Shown one piece after another: positions 12,701 to 20,316 of a DNA stretch of 64,000 nt. The stretch is from Pyropia yezoensis (Eukaryota; Rhodophyta; Bangiophyceae; Bangiales; Bangiaceae). The notes beneath the pieces were generated by a model, which was not told the DNA's origin, did not search any database, and saw only the letters and a program-made list of their open reading frames with translations. The DNA lies in contig CM020618.1 of the NCBI GenBank assembly GCA_009829735.1, positions 37,238,894 through 37,302,893 of the forward strand, written 5' to 3'. Positions within the stretch are counted from its first letter, which is position 1. The number at the start of each line of letters is the position of its first letter. The translations under genes and the position numbers were made by a program.

Positions 12701-13990
12701 TGCTTCGTTGAAGCGCGCGGCTGCGGTGCGACGCTGGCGGAAGCGGGGTAGCAGCCGCTCGACAGCCCATGCCCATCGTTCGCGGGGAGTGCGCGGCGGA
12801 CTCCGCCGCTCCAAGTCAGACAGTGCCAATACGGCACGCAACAGGGTACTGTACTGTTCACCAGCCAGCGTCAGGCCCACAGAGGAGCAGCGGACATCCA
12901 GTGAGACTCGCGCCTGGCGAGTGCGTCCAGACTTGGCGCGATCACCTTCGGGAGCGCCGGCACTATCCTCGTTCGCAACGTCAACAGCGCGACCAACCGC
13001 CCACGCCTTGGTGATTGCAACGCGCATCTCGGCGCTGACAGGCTGGACGAGATACTGCCGTGGTGGCTCGGTAGGCGTCCTCCGCTCGTCGTCCTCGCTG
13101 AGTGGCGCGGGATGCGTCGGGGCCACCGATGACAGTGAATGCCCCATGTCTTCGCTAATCCCCGCATCCTGGTCATCCACTTCTGAAGAAGACGCCTCGA
13201 GGGGAACCCATGCCACCGACAGCTTGGACAGCGCAATGCGCTTGTGTACAACAGGCGACAGGGGGTCCTGCAAGAAGACATCGGACCAGGACGAGTCTGT
13301 AGAGCATGCCCGCAGAGCACCAAGGGATGCGTGCAGTGCAAACGGAGCCGATGGTACAGACGCGGCATCCTCGTAGCGCACGGTCACATCCTCCAGGTCC
13401 ACCTGGATGTTGTCTACGATACGAGCCACGATGCGCGACGTGAATCGCCAGCCCCACAAGCTGGACCCCCATCGCCCGCGACCACCGGTCTTGGCACCTG
13501 GCGCCCCTGGCGCTGGAGCTGATGAAGAAGCCTGCGTCGATGCACCCCCGGCGGCCATGGCGGTTGGGTCAGCGCCAACGCTCCATTTCGCCTCCCGCAC
13601 CGCATCGTCTGCACTCAAAGTCGCACGCTTGAGACGTGCCTCCCGTTCCACCCGTGCGTCGGCGGTGGCGGCAGCGGGGCCCGTGGCCGCGGCAATGACG
13701 GGCGCGGCGACCAAGGCCAAAGACCGCACCGACACCTTGACAGGTTCCGAGCCCAGCCGCTTCCATGGCACGTCCACCGAGAGGGACTGAAGGGTGCCCG
13801 ACGAGACAACGACGGGGAGGTCCAGACCGAGTGATTCGAATAACGTTGCCAGTGCCTCTGCGCGCAAGGCGAGGCGGCCCAGTTCCAGCCGCCCACTCCA
13901 CACCCCGACCCGCACGGAGTCGCGGTCAATGCCCAGGACGTATTGGCCCAGGACTCGGGCCAGCACATCCGCGACGACGCCTTCCAACAT
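755..13990 (-). CDS. VPS13: VPS13 family bridge-like lipid transfer protein
   Basis: An intronless 4,411-residue protein. VPS13 proteins form long hydrophobic grooves that move bulk phospholipid between membranes at contact sites. The start is set at the ATG at 13990, not the upstream Met at 14074, because MLEGVVADVLARVLGQYVLG is the canonical chorein N-terminus. Residues 1-98 carry the chorein core (VWSG, VPWKRL). At about 175-205, SRIVARIVDNIQVDLEDV is the conserved second chorein segment. The middle is long, beta-rich and broken by Ser/Ala/Gly inserts. SHR-BD/VAB-like segments follow (YSYEWSDPLLSVANQC; SEFWVRNRSDTPVLLRER). Residues about 3990-4145 are the glycine-rich amphipathic ATG2_C/VPS13_C region (GLFTGALSFGHGLASGAAGL). 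Residues about 4265-4325 resemble the terminal PH-like domain. The length is at the upper end of the family. The call is secure; which paralogue (A/C or D type) is not settled. Confidence 0.95.
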   Translation of the reverse strand: MLEGVVADVLARVLGQYVLGIDRDSVRVGVWSGRLELGRLALRAEALATLFESLGLDLPVVVSSGTLQSLSVDVPWKRLGSEPVKVSVRSLALVAAPVIAAATGPAAATADARVEREARLKRATLSADDAVREAKWSVGADPTAMAAGGASTQASSSAPAPGAPGAKTGGRGRWGSSLWGWRFTSRIVARIVDNIQVDLEDVTVRYEDAASVPSAPFALHASLGALRACSTDSSWSDVFLQDPLSPVVHKRIALSKLSVAWVPLEASSSEVDDQDAGISEDMGHSLSSVAPTHPAPLSEDDERRTPTEPPRQYLVQPVSAEMRVAITKAWAVGRAVDVANEDSAGAPEGDRAKSGRTRQARVSLDVRCSSVGLTLAGEQYSTLLRAVLALSDLERRSPPRTPRERWAWAVERLLPRFRQRRTAAARFNEAGLRNWRLQRERYVDARVRLLHARRVANVEEDPVDRDIVERIEADVDARDIVFFRDLTDTAAATAAASATAAVEPIASATSRLWSVFSRSRSAAVDPVDPSAGVSAAADAGDGNDGLTLSAGVGVEARDEDASPSMANEHAPPIVMPEPPDGSVSRSTSAAALGDADTLSHDDPGDGDGAWNGGESMADEVVTPNLRVVFGLQRGSLRLQRYGAIPDPLADIIFRDLRVELETRPGAGLLLEALLGTFEVWDAQCNTKVVYPRVPWAPQGVAAEVDTVDAGRGDLSAQRPPTMRTADGRGVSPDRSVDDFDGPALEHHLMDSEAYGAVFVSDALQAIRGGLHPSELLATGWQQSTSPPSSVVGVTTGGGSGSAASSAYTSSSPARAEDLTDDDVKARPLRHIAAVRLSRDAGADANVLSDSTRLALELAVGGVEMLLSGGPEGALAGVATFFSPRHTSPSVMAFLSAAAAPRLAAIRMEVQRALLERSVPPRLDVVIRGPRLLVPGPAAADPAAVVDLGTFAMDTSPPAELPPLSLHAALSARSLSPATRSRRPLSASRFGAVAREAAQSEFDARDPLQKHSRPLHGNRGRSVDSDRLNGSGRVDVKAVEYTDYRVAVSDLGIFLVPSLLQLAHAQRLVRPFSVHLRLHVLHNASFVEATAAEGQRSTLARLRLRGRVPALRVYLSHGAYRQLLTIARGWKAVLASAAASPVDGVDEGGVSEDGLADSTTRDGRDPVMASAEANAVPERIQQLDVELTMGDASLELRERTGRRLITVEAAGSRLQAVRGRSGFSLRYALRSLTVTDGSRGGTAPFRRLVHAGVGNSHRGVSPPRSLPTFLGSPGASLVPTPVGGVTRSSSYNSLLGVEAGEAAASTSSLSGQAGVPADVATDTAGGVSGRLPPWPRGGLSSTLRSASGEALVGPVTEQDRDFIKVVYSLDASRREQSLKVRILSLHVVCVRETYLSVVKFFYLFDETPPSPASPGLPDAAGHSVEGGAQYSDPFAAVGTTTSAAARRLAAKAERGLERGAATLARRGRLRLDAKLDGVSVDLISAEGALASLDVFSFRAGLRLDPSGAVAARGALAGFTVRDLTAAFPGHSSTVVYERLSPHGDAAGRSSGEGGGDRDVPDGFVCDSVDPHDVAGDAEDAEDGFTLIVPPTAKGGDVWLRARMTNLRIVYLQRFVFIVNTYFAALREGLAPVLQMQGGLSEIFDSSEPAGGAVPEASDGGEATPLPGGVRAGALEDGARAHFDKPHPRKRERRRLRLHVVTKGVDIVIPRHSQNAHEAVRLIVGHSVVSNEEAASSGYRLGLKLTAKGVNLYVLYPSLCKSSTSASSSVEHLSSGHTDAEGGSSDIGEDLRPIIPGESVDGYKPFAADIYSEILVDWWRTGRVPRFTFDAQGIPVLVRMPSSPARAKRAPDNNGGDNEQSQDAGSLLPALRLRFSAPQGISANLCEAEYTILYLTVTENFLERPDIEFTDIVAGLRTPIFPYRSPIPPLSLSSAPVPPNYRILFTVPVLRSIISHGGDPTAESARLISSTLTDVAGRFDYGIDCRIIFELSADLAGVDDARVGAATKGSPRTVIMPMLAAPSDGRGTFGSRAAATQSSGSASSTADNIASQAKTVSVSYDRPFGYRSNIMVAVSELRVIVVPELFRDLGLLTPPGLPYLVSTAPPPKARFNGRHVILTLARPEVWLRADQGPADQRALVLRGDVVVAKLEWAPVTMLISVDVVARAIRIGLTNVGVPEQAVPSGPGPWSGSSSSYPLTAVVSPPAAFGHSRDNAGTSASSSILTERETPLLYPSDISVEFNVSHDTTSPPDTAATPKGLAAAEAASSQPGEALPTPTRSLTITAESLLCRLDVHDTPLLLAVFSCFGRMSPTLLKLRPAEVELREAARRRELAVGGDGHRTVRQSFHLASEDDGLHGADDYNDEVSSSSGSGGPENTVEDAVTPVPERLLSVFFSMPHARLLFTDETSGRYVPILEVRFRQTIANANVPWMASISSTIAVDLFSEARGVWEAGVEPFALHAAFSHGASGSRAVVVRVAGRLDVNVSPTTVHGAGRVATAITSAIQELCPVEPVSSSPSSTGSSPAPGILVPGMAAPSTPPGQLAASSHPPGAASRGGVPLVRSVSAGGGGLSSAASSLRRPSVAAFCIRNDTGRPLVIWLPYDSTRRSLGSGREREIDVPTDELLLRAAAVAGRFDDADRARREALRCILALPGFEPVDVSAADVGIRTITLFPEQAMSGQATSVVRAADDGVGAGLSPQAGPAATPIVVAWDVQMRDGVPIGTVRSVMRIINRTRTLLEVAIGAPPARSRYNYVQTHANEDAGDGGRPTVSYSGGGGGGEQHLIRPDSLWAVPIYAVDRPLRIRPAIFHAPESGDNDAYGRSPQRSRGSSNGLPSDAAGQDSRSGVGVLYSYEWSDPLLSVANQCSLASRIRLYDTHIIRHARKSALAAPVTGARKTTGSTLPDGPRWQPIPSPGVAEWHSRGVPAASPPSSATKGPTPIAPVLACRAAIHGPAFHLAVHPSLCRQKPRRASPARYSSSSAGPSATTTSVDECVDVSLRAPLLVDNTLPRSVSYKLAPVSSSGRAGAAVAATASALVQPLRTEHIHAVGRDVSAFALALGYDNRPIAIALARGPAAAAREQHESSSGSSALHARSEWSQCASGYRLTLYSEFWVRNRSDTPVLLRERSSSNDIVGTGCTIALRPRPPGMLADSYVCFSSGWISLRRAEVAPAARGSGSTETFTSAGDPWVSVSEELSDVDKPVQLFLGRGASVSVDVRPAGGRFGRTLIVTVRNVAWLNNSTNSAIQWCQPTTLTSRGIALSSMVHTLAVGETHALHWDRKESHSASREICLRFVDSESGTSDWIWSRPIPVLAAKRGGGIAGDVAAKMYRPKRHEQYIARVCRSLLADGSPVVRVLREDRSSPPYRVVNACASRSIAFRQAGVNETHPWLVRPGKSTRYAWDDPHAPRKRRLLIVETIEHVVEGSSGSSVASSERFGRESKALAGSGSSGLQSRDVPSAGAKDQPPLTAADDRGRGGNVPRTKNRSRRSDDDSTRDVHRPKFELSIDMVTADAGELCRTPRTFDPPMCISVAVQGPTKVVTFSDGKPHAAIASSGDRGQDRRPSSLATTRSSASSVPYPAQVPVSVQRSRGEQLQVVGDAGIPTIDLASLLGDAPDTRDTSTSSEPMTYPLAPSTTAVEDGATSQPPLPDGVPPAFASRDADASSRSERAVASTDIEVWLEGVGISFVDDTPMEIAYLSATSLRVHIDTQPGSELAILQVADLQLDNQLPNAPWPVLLWAPPPAPASPFDSSSPVPGANVLPANAHKPVLHIALDRFVFAGDSAKAETVAGGQQRQQRVAMVKGAFAALQHLQLSLDEEFLLRAWMFMKSLKSVPGTEDDEDLSLEDGDHVGLSVPAVGADSLSGGAGGDGAMSWKRGPLYVECLLLCPIQLTVSLATARGTASFRGAGSGYRSMLRALLSAAGNVDRAELRFRALELHHALDTAPHFGHLVGEYYLAQLDAQKMALLSSSALVGNPSALFDSIAVGARDFFVEPARANGAADFIAGLGRGSSSLLTNTVGGLVGSLGGIPSAVALGLETAVGDRDYLAERESIRGRRGATSTPAQGLFTGALSFGHGLASGAAGLIREPVAGAMTGGPVGFLRGIGRGVVGGLVKPLAGALDLIGEPAAGFRAFISTERNRRAAEPVRPPRFFAPGPASRLVAFELRPALGDALLRALTREAVSEEESDAAEPGTTVGLSETVVEWIDLSGDEHSARGGVRERERLLEIWAVLRRCAFGGARDRGGGGGGAPSSLAAVAKTENEVLAAQWLAHHAHDRVALITSRRFLVGTLHGRTHFSRSLDGIVDAHVPAAAGADYVLLGVRPAGGDPSRPAAAEWQRLPCGSVASRNALHAAVRAATGADGGLDSALTPRSARRAATAARRRQRDGSMEMVSFGSGAASARRMPSL

Positions 13991-14542
13991 GCTTTCGCAC
14001 GGGAAGACAGCGAAGGAGAAGACAGCGACAGGAAAAAAAGGGGGGGGAAGGGCTGCTCGCGCTGGCGTCAGCACCAGACCGGCACCTCGGCCGACCGATG
14101 CACCACGACGCCTGTTGGTAGACAGTCGGTGGCGGCCGTCATTAGTACGAAGTCGGGGCTAGCCCAGCAGTCCGCAGACGGTGCGGATACGGACGCGAGC
14201 GGGACCGTCGACAGGGATGGCCAACTGCTCGGTGGGTGGGGCACAGACACAGCTGGGAGCCAGCCGCGACCGCCCCTGGCCGTGCACGTGCACACAGGCT
14301 GCGCATCGGCAGGAGAACATTTCTGCTTCTCGTCAGTGGCAGTGGCATGCGGATGAGAATAAGTAAGTAGTTGTAAACACAAAATACACACGTGTTGAAT
14401 CCTGGCCGACCACGAAACTTGGGCTTTCGCACCTACGGGCGCATGCACACGGCGCCTGTTGAACGCAGCGTCACCGTCGTCCTGGGTGCCTTCGCCGAAC
14501 AGCAGCGCATCTGACGTTGCGTTCCCTCGCGGTCTTCTCACC
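13991..14542. promoter_or_regulatory. Divergent promoter region between VPS13 and PFDN6
   Basis: The 552 bp between two divergent start codons must hold both promoters. No clear TATA box was found for either gene. A relatively A-rich patch lies at about 14350-14400. This is inferred from gene layout alone. Confidence 0.45.
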
Positions 14543-15200
14543 ATGGCGGACGCAGTGGTCCCCGATGCGACCAAGGCGAAGCTGGAGGCCATCATGCAGA
14601 CGATGATCGCCCTTCAAAAAGGTATGCCGCGCCACACGTCGTCCCCCAGGCGTTTCGTTGCAATTCTCGGGTCGGCACACAGCGTTCATCCCGTCCTGGG
14701 CTGTTGCTGGCTGGCGCCAAACTCTTAGCGTGAGGATGCTAGAGGAAGGGAACTGACTCCTGTATCCATTCATTTTGCCATCCTCGGACTTCATGTTTTG
14801 ACCGCGCGTCCGCTACTTACTACGGACGCACCGCTGCGGGCACCCGCGATGCTTTACATGCCCCCTTCGGTCGTCATGGACAGAGGCGTCCAAGGCGATG
14901 AGCGCGGTGATGGGGCTCAAAAACCAGTTTTTGGAGAACCAGCTGGTCGCGAAGGAGCTGGACGACGTACCCGACGGTACTTTCGTCTACAAGCTTGTCG
15001 GTCCGGTGCTGCTTGCGGAGGAACTGGAGGAGGCGCGCACCAACGTGCGCACCCGCCTGAATAAGATTAGCGAGCAGCTGCAGGCGGGCAACAACCGGGT
15101 GCATGCGATTGAGACGGAAATGGAGCAGAAGCGGTCGTCCTTGATTGCATTTCAGACTGAGCTGCAGAAGCAGGAAATGAGCCAAATGCAGAGCATGTGA
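14543..15200 (+). CDS. PFDN6: Prefoldin subunit 6 (beta type), two exons
   Basis: Prefoldin is the hexameric jellyfish-like co-chaperone that hands unfolded actin and tubulin to the CCT chaperonin; subunit 6 is one of its four beta subunits. Exon 1 is 14543-14621 and ends in phase 1 before GTATGC. The intron is 14622-14883, ending in GACAG. Exon 2 is 14884-15200. Joining restores the codon GAG and gives LQKEASKAM, which matches the family's helix-1 motif. The product is 131 aa, close to the usual ~129. Exon 2 carries the diagnostic hairpin core VYKLVGPVLLAEELEEARTN followed by the C-terminal coiled coil (TRLNKISEQLQAG...). Splice phase, length and motifs agree. The Met at 14898 inside exon 2 is not the start. 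Confidence 0.93.
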
Positions 15201-15939
15201 TGACCGCACGTTTCTGTGCAATGGCTGTCTGTGGTGTTCACGATGCTGCTGCTGCTGCTGCTGTGATGCGCGTGGTTTAAGCGCTACGGTTTCATGGGCG
15301 TGTTGTGTGGCGGCGCATTGCTCCCTGTGAGCCGCGCGTTCAAGCCAAGTGATGCGGCATTCGCCCTTGGTGTTTGGTCTGCAGATGATGTGCCAGCCGT
15401 GGACGTGGTGGGAGATTCATGCTGCGTCAAGTGTCCCGCTGTGGTTTCCCCTGTCATCACTCCCGCTTGTCCAGCGGTTAGAGTGTTGTGGGAGGCGCTG
15501 CGAGCAACCTCTTGCTCGTTTCTCTCCAGGATGGCTTCAGGGGTGTGCCTACCGATCTTGATTAGAGCCCCACGTCAGCGCAGTGCAGTGCAGTGTATTG
15601 GACTTGCAAAGTCCACTCTTACTCGCCGATGTTCTCTTATCTGGGTTGCTTGCGAGGCTCACTTCCTATCATGCTCTTGTTGATCATACACGCGCGACCA
15701 GTTCCAAGGTTTTCGCGAGGCATCAGGTCTTGAAGCAGGGTACATGTGCCTTACCCAGCTCTCGACAAAGCCTCGCCCGACCAACGGGGACGGTGAGCCA
15801 CTGGTCGGGGCAGGCAGCAGGTCGCACAAGAGCGCAAAAGTGGAACAAAAGCAAAGACTGCTTTCCTCGCGCAACTATGTACACAATACCTGCACCCACC
15901 TTCGACAAAGCTTCTCCAGCATTCACCCCCCCAGTCTGC
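15201..15939. other. Convergent intergenic region
   Basis: This lies between the convergent PFDN6 and malectin-protein stops. It contains a short CTG microsatellite at about 15243-15262. Base composition is less GC-biased than the coding DNA. No gene is recognised. Confidence 0.4.
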
Positions 15940-18870
15940 TCAAACGCTGACCGGCTCAAGCACCAGGATGCCCTCGCCCTCGAGCGCCGCGCGCCTGCAC
16001 GGTACCACTGACTGGCCATTGGGAGTAGTGCCAACCGGACCACGTGCCGCGTCGACGGGCACCAAAATGCTTGTCGCCAGCCGCCGCCCACAGAGCAGCC
16101 GGTTGACCGACGAGGGCGCGTCGCAGGTGCAAGCATAGTGGCCGCTGCAGGCACCGCGGATACAGCCCATGGGGAATGACGACGGATCCTCGACATACAG
16201 GCAGTCACCGCCGCCTGCCGAATAAGGCAACGACGCCTGCTGCATCGCACACGAACAGTGCGTCGCGTTGTGAACACAGCTGCCGGGTGCATCGGCGGCC
16301 GAAGGGGGGGTGGCCCCGTATGCAGAGCCCGCCTCGGGGGGCACCGCCGGGTCCAGCGACCGCACCACAGGCGCACCGTCGCTGGCCAGACCAGGAACAA
16401 CGGCGGCTAGCGTCTCGGCCGCGGCGTTGTACGACGCCGCACGGCTGGCCATGCCAGAATCAACGCCGGCGGCGCCCGGTGTGAAGGGGCCAACGGGCGG
16501 CAACGAGTGCCCATACGTACCCGCCGTCGGTGGTGCCATGTTGGCACCAGGCATACCCAGCGAGGCACCCGGCTGTGCCCCATATGGCGGCGGAGATTCG
16601 CCGCCAAAGGCTGAAATGCTACCCTTCTGGCCAGCAACACCCGTCTCCGAGCTAGCGCTGTCTACGCCGGCACCACCAGCGACACCGGAGCCGCCGTCGG
16701 CCAGCGGTGGGAAGGCACCGGCACCAGCACCATAGGTTGGCATAGATGCCGCCCCGCGGTCTGTCGGCATGCCACCACCATAAGGGCTAGCAGGAGCGCT
16801 CGCGACCTGCGCACCAGACAGCAGCTGCGTCTGCGCCTGTGCGTACGCCTGCGCCTGCACCTGTGCGTCCATCGAAGGGGAAGGAGCGCCCGGACGGGAC
16901 GACACCGGGCCAACCACCGACGTCGCCACCTCCGGCCCTTGAGCTGTCGCGGGTGCAACCGCCCCCTCGGCAGGTGCAGCGGACCCGTACGAGCCCGGCA
17001 GCTGCATGGACGACATCTGAGCGAATGGGGCCGTGCCGGCGGACGCTGCATCTGGCAGTGCCTGCGCCCCGGCGCCTGCCGCACCCAAATCACCACCCTG
17101 GGCCGCTCCACGGCGGGTGTCCACGGGTGGAACCGTGGCCAGACCGCCATAGCCCACCGCCGCTTGGGGGGCCTGCCCGAGAGGCGTCATGGCAGGCCCC
17201 GTGCGCGCGCCACCAACCGCCTGAGCGACCGACGAGGTCGGCAAGACGGGGGGCGCCTGAAGGTACGAACCCGGCGCCTGCGCAAAGGTGCCGACAGCAG
17301 CAGCCGGCGCTGCAATGCTCCCCATGGCCTGCGGCTGCTGCTGTTGCGGCGACGCCTGAGACGCTGCGGCCGATGGTGGCACGGCCGAGTCAGCCGACGG
17401 CCATTGCGCGGGCGCCGCCGATGAGGGCACTGCCGCTGCGGGAGCTGCCACGGGCGCCGGCTGCTGCTGCCACGGACCTGACTGCGCCTGCGCGGCGGCA
17501 GCCGTAGTCGGCTGGTACGCGACCGAGCCATAGGCTCCGTGCGCCGGGACCGGCGCGGACCCCGGGTACTGATCCTCCACAGACATCAGCCGCCGACGCG
17601 GGGGGTATGCCCCAAAGCTACCACCGCCTCCATTGCCGCCCCCGCCACCACCACCAAAGCCGGCGGCGCCACCGCCCCAGGCACCCTGCGGGGCACCGCC
17701 AAGACCGCCTGGGGGTCCACCACTCATGCTGCTCGGAGAGCCACCACCCATGCCGCCCTGCTGAGAACCGCCCATACCGCCTTGGCCGCCATTCATCATG
17801 CCACCACCGCCGGGGGCACCCCCAAAGGCGTTGCCACCAAAGGCGTTGCCGTTGCCTGCACCACCGCCACCCATCGCAAAGTTGTTGCCTACCGGCGCTC
17901 CAGAGGGCATGCCTCCAGGCGGAGTGGCAGGCATCCCACCACCCATCCCGCCGCCCATCCCGCCGCCCATCCCGCCGCCCATCCCACCGCCCATCCCGCC
18001 GCCCATCCCACCGCTCATCCCGCCGCCCATCCCGGCACCCATCCCGGCACCCATCCCGGCACCCATCCCACCGCCCATACCGGCACCCATCCCACCGCCC
18101 ACGGCCGCCTGCGGGGCAGGTGGCATGCCGCCGCCTGGCGCACCGCCGCCTGCACCGCCCGGGGTGTCCTTCACCTTGAACTTAGGGTTGGCCGCGGGGT
18201 CATAAAGCATGGACGGCTCCACTGGGGGAACCTCCAGCATAGCGCGCATAGCGTTGAAGTCGGGCCGGTCGCTCGGCAGCGCTGGCGCAAGCGGCAGCGA
18301 CGTCATGAGCGTGTCTGAGTAGCTATGCCCAGAGATGATGATGCCCCCAATCTGGGGGTTCTGCCGGATAGGCCGCAGCACTAGGGTCAGACCGTCCTTG
18401 GTGATGATGTGCGGGAATTTGCGCTGCAGGGCGACGTGGCAGCCCTTGGCGTGGCGAAAGATGTCAAAGTTGCCCAGTACCTTTTGTACCCCAAACGTCT
18501 TGGAGCCCAGGTAAACGTCAAAGATACGCTTGCCTGACTCGCACGCGCCGTCCCAGGTCTCGGCAAAGAGCAGCGTAACGGTGTAGAGACCATCGTCAAC
18601 GGGGAAGTGGAGAAAGAGGTCCTCGTCCCGGGAGAAGCGCTGCGTCTTGAGCACCTCAGCAAACGGACCGGAGAGCTTCCCACTGTGGTCCCGCATCTTG
18701 GAAAAGGACGAGTCGGTCAGGTCAATGGCCTCAATCTCGCTGACAAAGCCGCCCGACACGGGGCCGCCGCCCATGTTGACCTTGAGGTCCACCCGCCGGC
18801 CAGCAGCTGGCGCCGCCAGTAGCGCCGTCAAGGAGACGGCCGCCGCCAGGCACAGCGCCACTCGCGGCAT
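15940..18870 (-). CDS. Secreted malectin-domain protein with Gly-Met repeat linker
   Basis: 976 residues from the ATG at 18870. That start places a clean signal peptide (MPRVALCLAAAVSLTALLAA, cleavage near residue 24) at the N-terminus; the frame stays open to a Met at 18972, which would bury it. Residues about 27-185 form a malectin-type carbohydrate-binding beta-sandwich: VDLKVNMGG, then DLFLHFPVDDGLYTVTLLFA, then KRIFDVYLGSKTFGVQKVL and LVLRPIRQNPQIGGIII. After it come 14 consecutive GGGM/GAGM tetrapeptides and about 550 residues of Gly/Pro/Gln/Ala-rich sequence. The tail is cysteine-rich (CVHNATHCSCAMQQ, then CIRGACSGHYACTC). No membrane segment follows, so a secreted or cell-wall lectin-like protein is inferred. 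Malectins bind diglucosides in animals and are receptor ectodomains in plants; the ligand here is unknown. Confidence 0.85.
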   Translation of the reverse strand: MPRVALCLAAAVSLTALLAAPAAGRRVDLKVNMGGGPVSGGFVSEIEAIDLTDSSFSKMRDHSGKLSGPFAEVLKTQRFSRDEDLFLHFPVDDGLYTVTLLFAETWDGACESGKRIFDVYLGSKTFGVQKVLGNFDIFRHAKGCHVALQRKFPHIITKDGLTLVLRPIRQNPQIGGIIISGHSYSDTLMTSLPLAPALPSDRPDFNAMRAMLEVPPVEPSMLYDPAANPKFKVKDTPGGAGGGAPGGGMPPAPQAAVGGGMGAGMGGGMGAGMGAGMGAGMGGGMSGGMGGGMGGGMGGGMGGGMGGGMGGGMPATPPGGMPSGAPVGNNFAMGGGGAGNGNAFGGNAFGGAPGGGGMMNGGQGGMGGSQQGGMGGGSPSSMSGGPPGGLGGAPQGAWGGGAAGFGGGGGGGNGGGGSFGAYPPRRRLMSVEDQYPGSAPVPAHGAYGSVAYQPTTAAAAQAQSGPWQQQPAPVAAPAAAVPSSAAPAQWPSADSAVPPSAAASQASPQQQQPQAMGSIAAPAAAVGTFAQAPGSYLQAPPVLPTSSVAQAVGGARTGPAMTPLGQAPQAAVGYGGLATVPPVDTRRGAAQGGDLGAAGAGAQALPDAASAGTAPFAQMSSMQLPGSYGSAAPAEGAVAPATAQGPEVATSVVGPVSSRPGAPSPSMDAQVQAQAYAQAQTQLLSGAQVASAPASPYGGGMPTDRGAASMPTYGAGAGAFPPLADGGSGVAGGAGVDSASSETGVAGQKGSISAFGGESPPPYGAQPGASLGMPGANMAPPTAGTYGHSLPPVGPFTPGAAGVDSGMASRAASYNAAAETLAAVVPGLASDGAPVVRSLDPAVPPEAGSAYGATPPSAADAPGSCVHNATHCSCAMQQASLPYSAGGGDCLYVEDPSSFPMGCIRGACSGHYACTCDAPSSVNRLLCGRRLATSILVPVDAARGPVGTTPNGQSVVPCRRAALEGEGILVLEPVSV
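17931..18100 (-). repeat. 12-bp coding repeat (Gly-Gly-Gly-Met), 14 copies
   Basis: Fourteen near-perfect 12-bp units (cccatcccgccg and close variants) encode GGGM, GAGM or SGGM tetrapeptides inside the malectin-domain protein. Every unit keeps the frame. Copy number probably varies between strains. Confidence 0.9.
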
Positions 18871-20316
18871 GACGCCAACCGGGCGCATGCCCAGCCACCG
18901 ACGAGTGGTGCAACGTAGATGGGCGCGGCGAGCGCGCAAAGTCGCCCCCCGCAGCCAGCTGACGGCGCACACACCGCAAGCGTTGTTGCCACCCCCGTCC
19001 TCCCGGGCCGCCGTGACAGTGGCGACAACGACCGTGCGGCGGTCGCAGGCAGCCGCACCCGGGAGTAGGGGGTGAAGGGTAAGCGGGGACAGGGAACGGG
19101 AACGTTAGATGGTGGCAATTGACCGACCACCGCTAGGGGGCGCGCCGACGACCACGCAGAGGTGACAAGAGCACCGGTGCGGCCGCCGCTCAAGACGAAG
19201 AGTGGGGCCCCTCTTCATATACCTCCCGAACGAGCGGCGCCCCCAAGAGGGCGAGGAGGGGCGGTCACCGCCATGGCCATCGCGGCCCGGTGAGGTCGCG
19301 GGGGGGGGGCGTGGGATGCCGAGCAGCGCGGCCCAAGCGGCGACCTCAAATTGGAGCCTCACGCTGTATACGCCGGCGGTCGCGTGGTGAGGAAGGGAAG
19401 ACGGCGGTTGGGAACGTGAGACACCCCCTCGTCGTCCCAGCGAACGTCACCACGCGCTGCCAGGGCCGGCGCAAAGAGCATGGGCAGCGAGGTGAGGGGA
19501 GGAAGGGGAGGGTGACGATGCTCTGCGGGAGCGGGAGCAAGGCACATGGCTGTGCAGGACGGCTGCCCACACCTCCGAATTCGACGGATTGCAGTAAATG
19601 AACTACTGTGTTCGTGGGAATGGTCAAGGGCCCGCAACTTGGCCAGATTTCCGACCCGGTGTCAATCGGGGTCGCGTGCGGTGCGCGAGACGTCCACGGC
19701 GCGGTCACAATACGGACTACACCTGCCACACCTGCGAGGCCACCTCATAGCTAACTACATAGCTAGCACTACGGAGGGATCACGCCCCTTACGCGACTCC
19801 TGCGCCCTTCCAGCGTCTCTTGCTCGCGACGCTTCGCAGCGCTTCAACAAAACACCGGACCCTGCCGCGGTACGCCGCCCTCGCCTTGGTGCGCTCTCCA
19901 GCACAGCCCTCGCCTTGGTGTGCTCTCCAGCACTGCAGTGCGACTGCTACCTCTCCTCCCTCGTCGAAGATTGCCCCCATGCGAAGCGGCCGACATGTAT
20001 TGAAAGCAACAGTCTACAACAGAAGAGGTAGCGACAAAGGAGGAACGAAAAGCCAGAATGGAGAGAGAAAGACAGAATAACGGACGAAGGCACACTAGTG
20101 ACAAGGCGCAACACCCCCTACCACACCACCACCAACCAACAACATACAATCGCGGGAACCCTTCGCAGACTCGCACCGTCATCGCCACACGCGCGGTGTC
20201 GCAGCGCGCAACACCCACACATCAACGTCACTGCCACAGCCCCATGAGGTTCCGTCGCCCAAGCCCGGTCGCCCTCCTGCCATCGACTGGATTACCGTCC
20301 GCGTCAGCTGGCCGAA
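18871..20316. other. Intergenic region with 29-bp tandem duplication
   Basis: No gene is recognised. The part next to 18870 should hold the malectin-protein promoter; a weak TATATG lies on the minus strand near 19216-19221. A 29-bp direct duplication (gccctcgccttggtgcgctc...) occupies 19877-19905 and 19906-19934. An A-rich stretch at 20000-20160 is probably the downstream region of the next gene. Confidence 0.4.

Noticed and set aside
13991..14074. Upstream in-frame Met of VPS13 at 14074
   Set aside because: The extra 28 residues precede the canonical MLEG chorein N-terminus and have no counterpart in the family.
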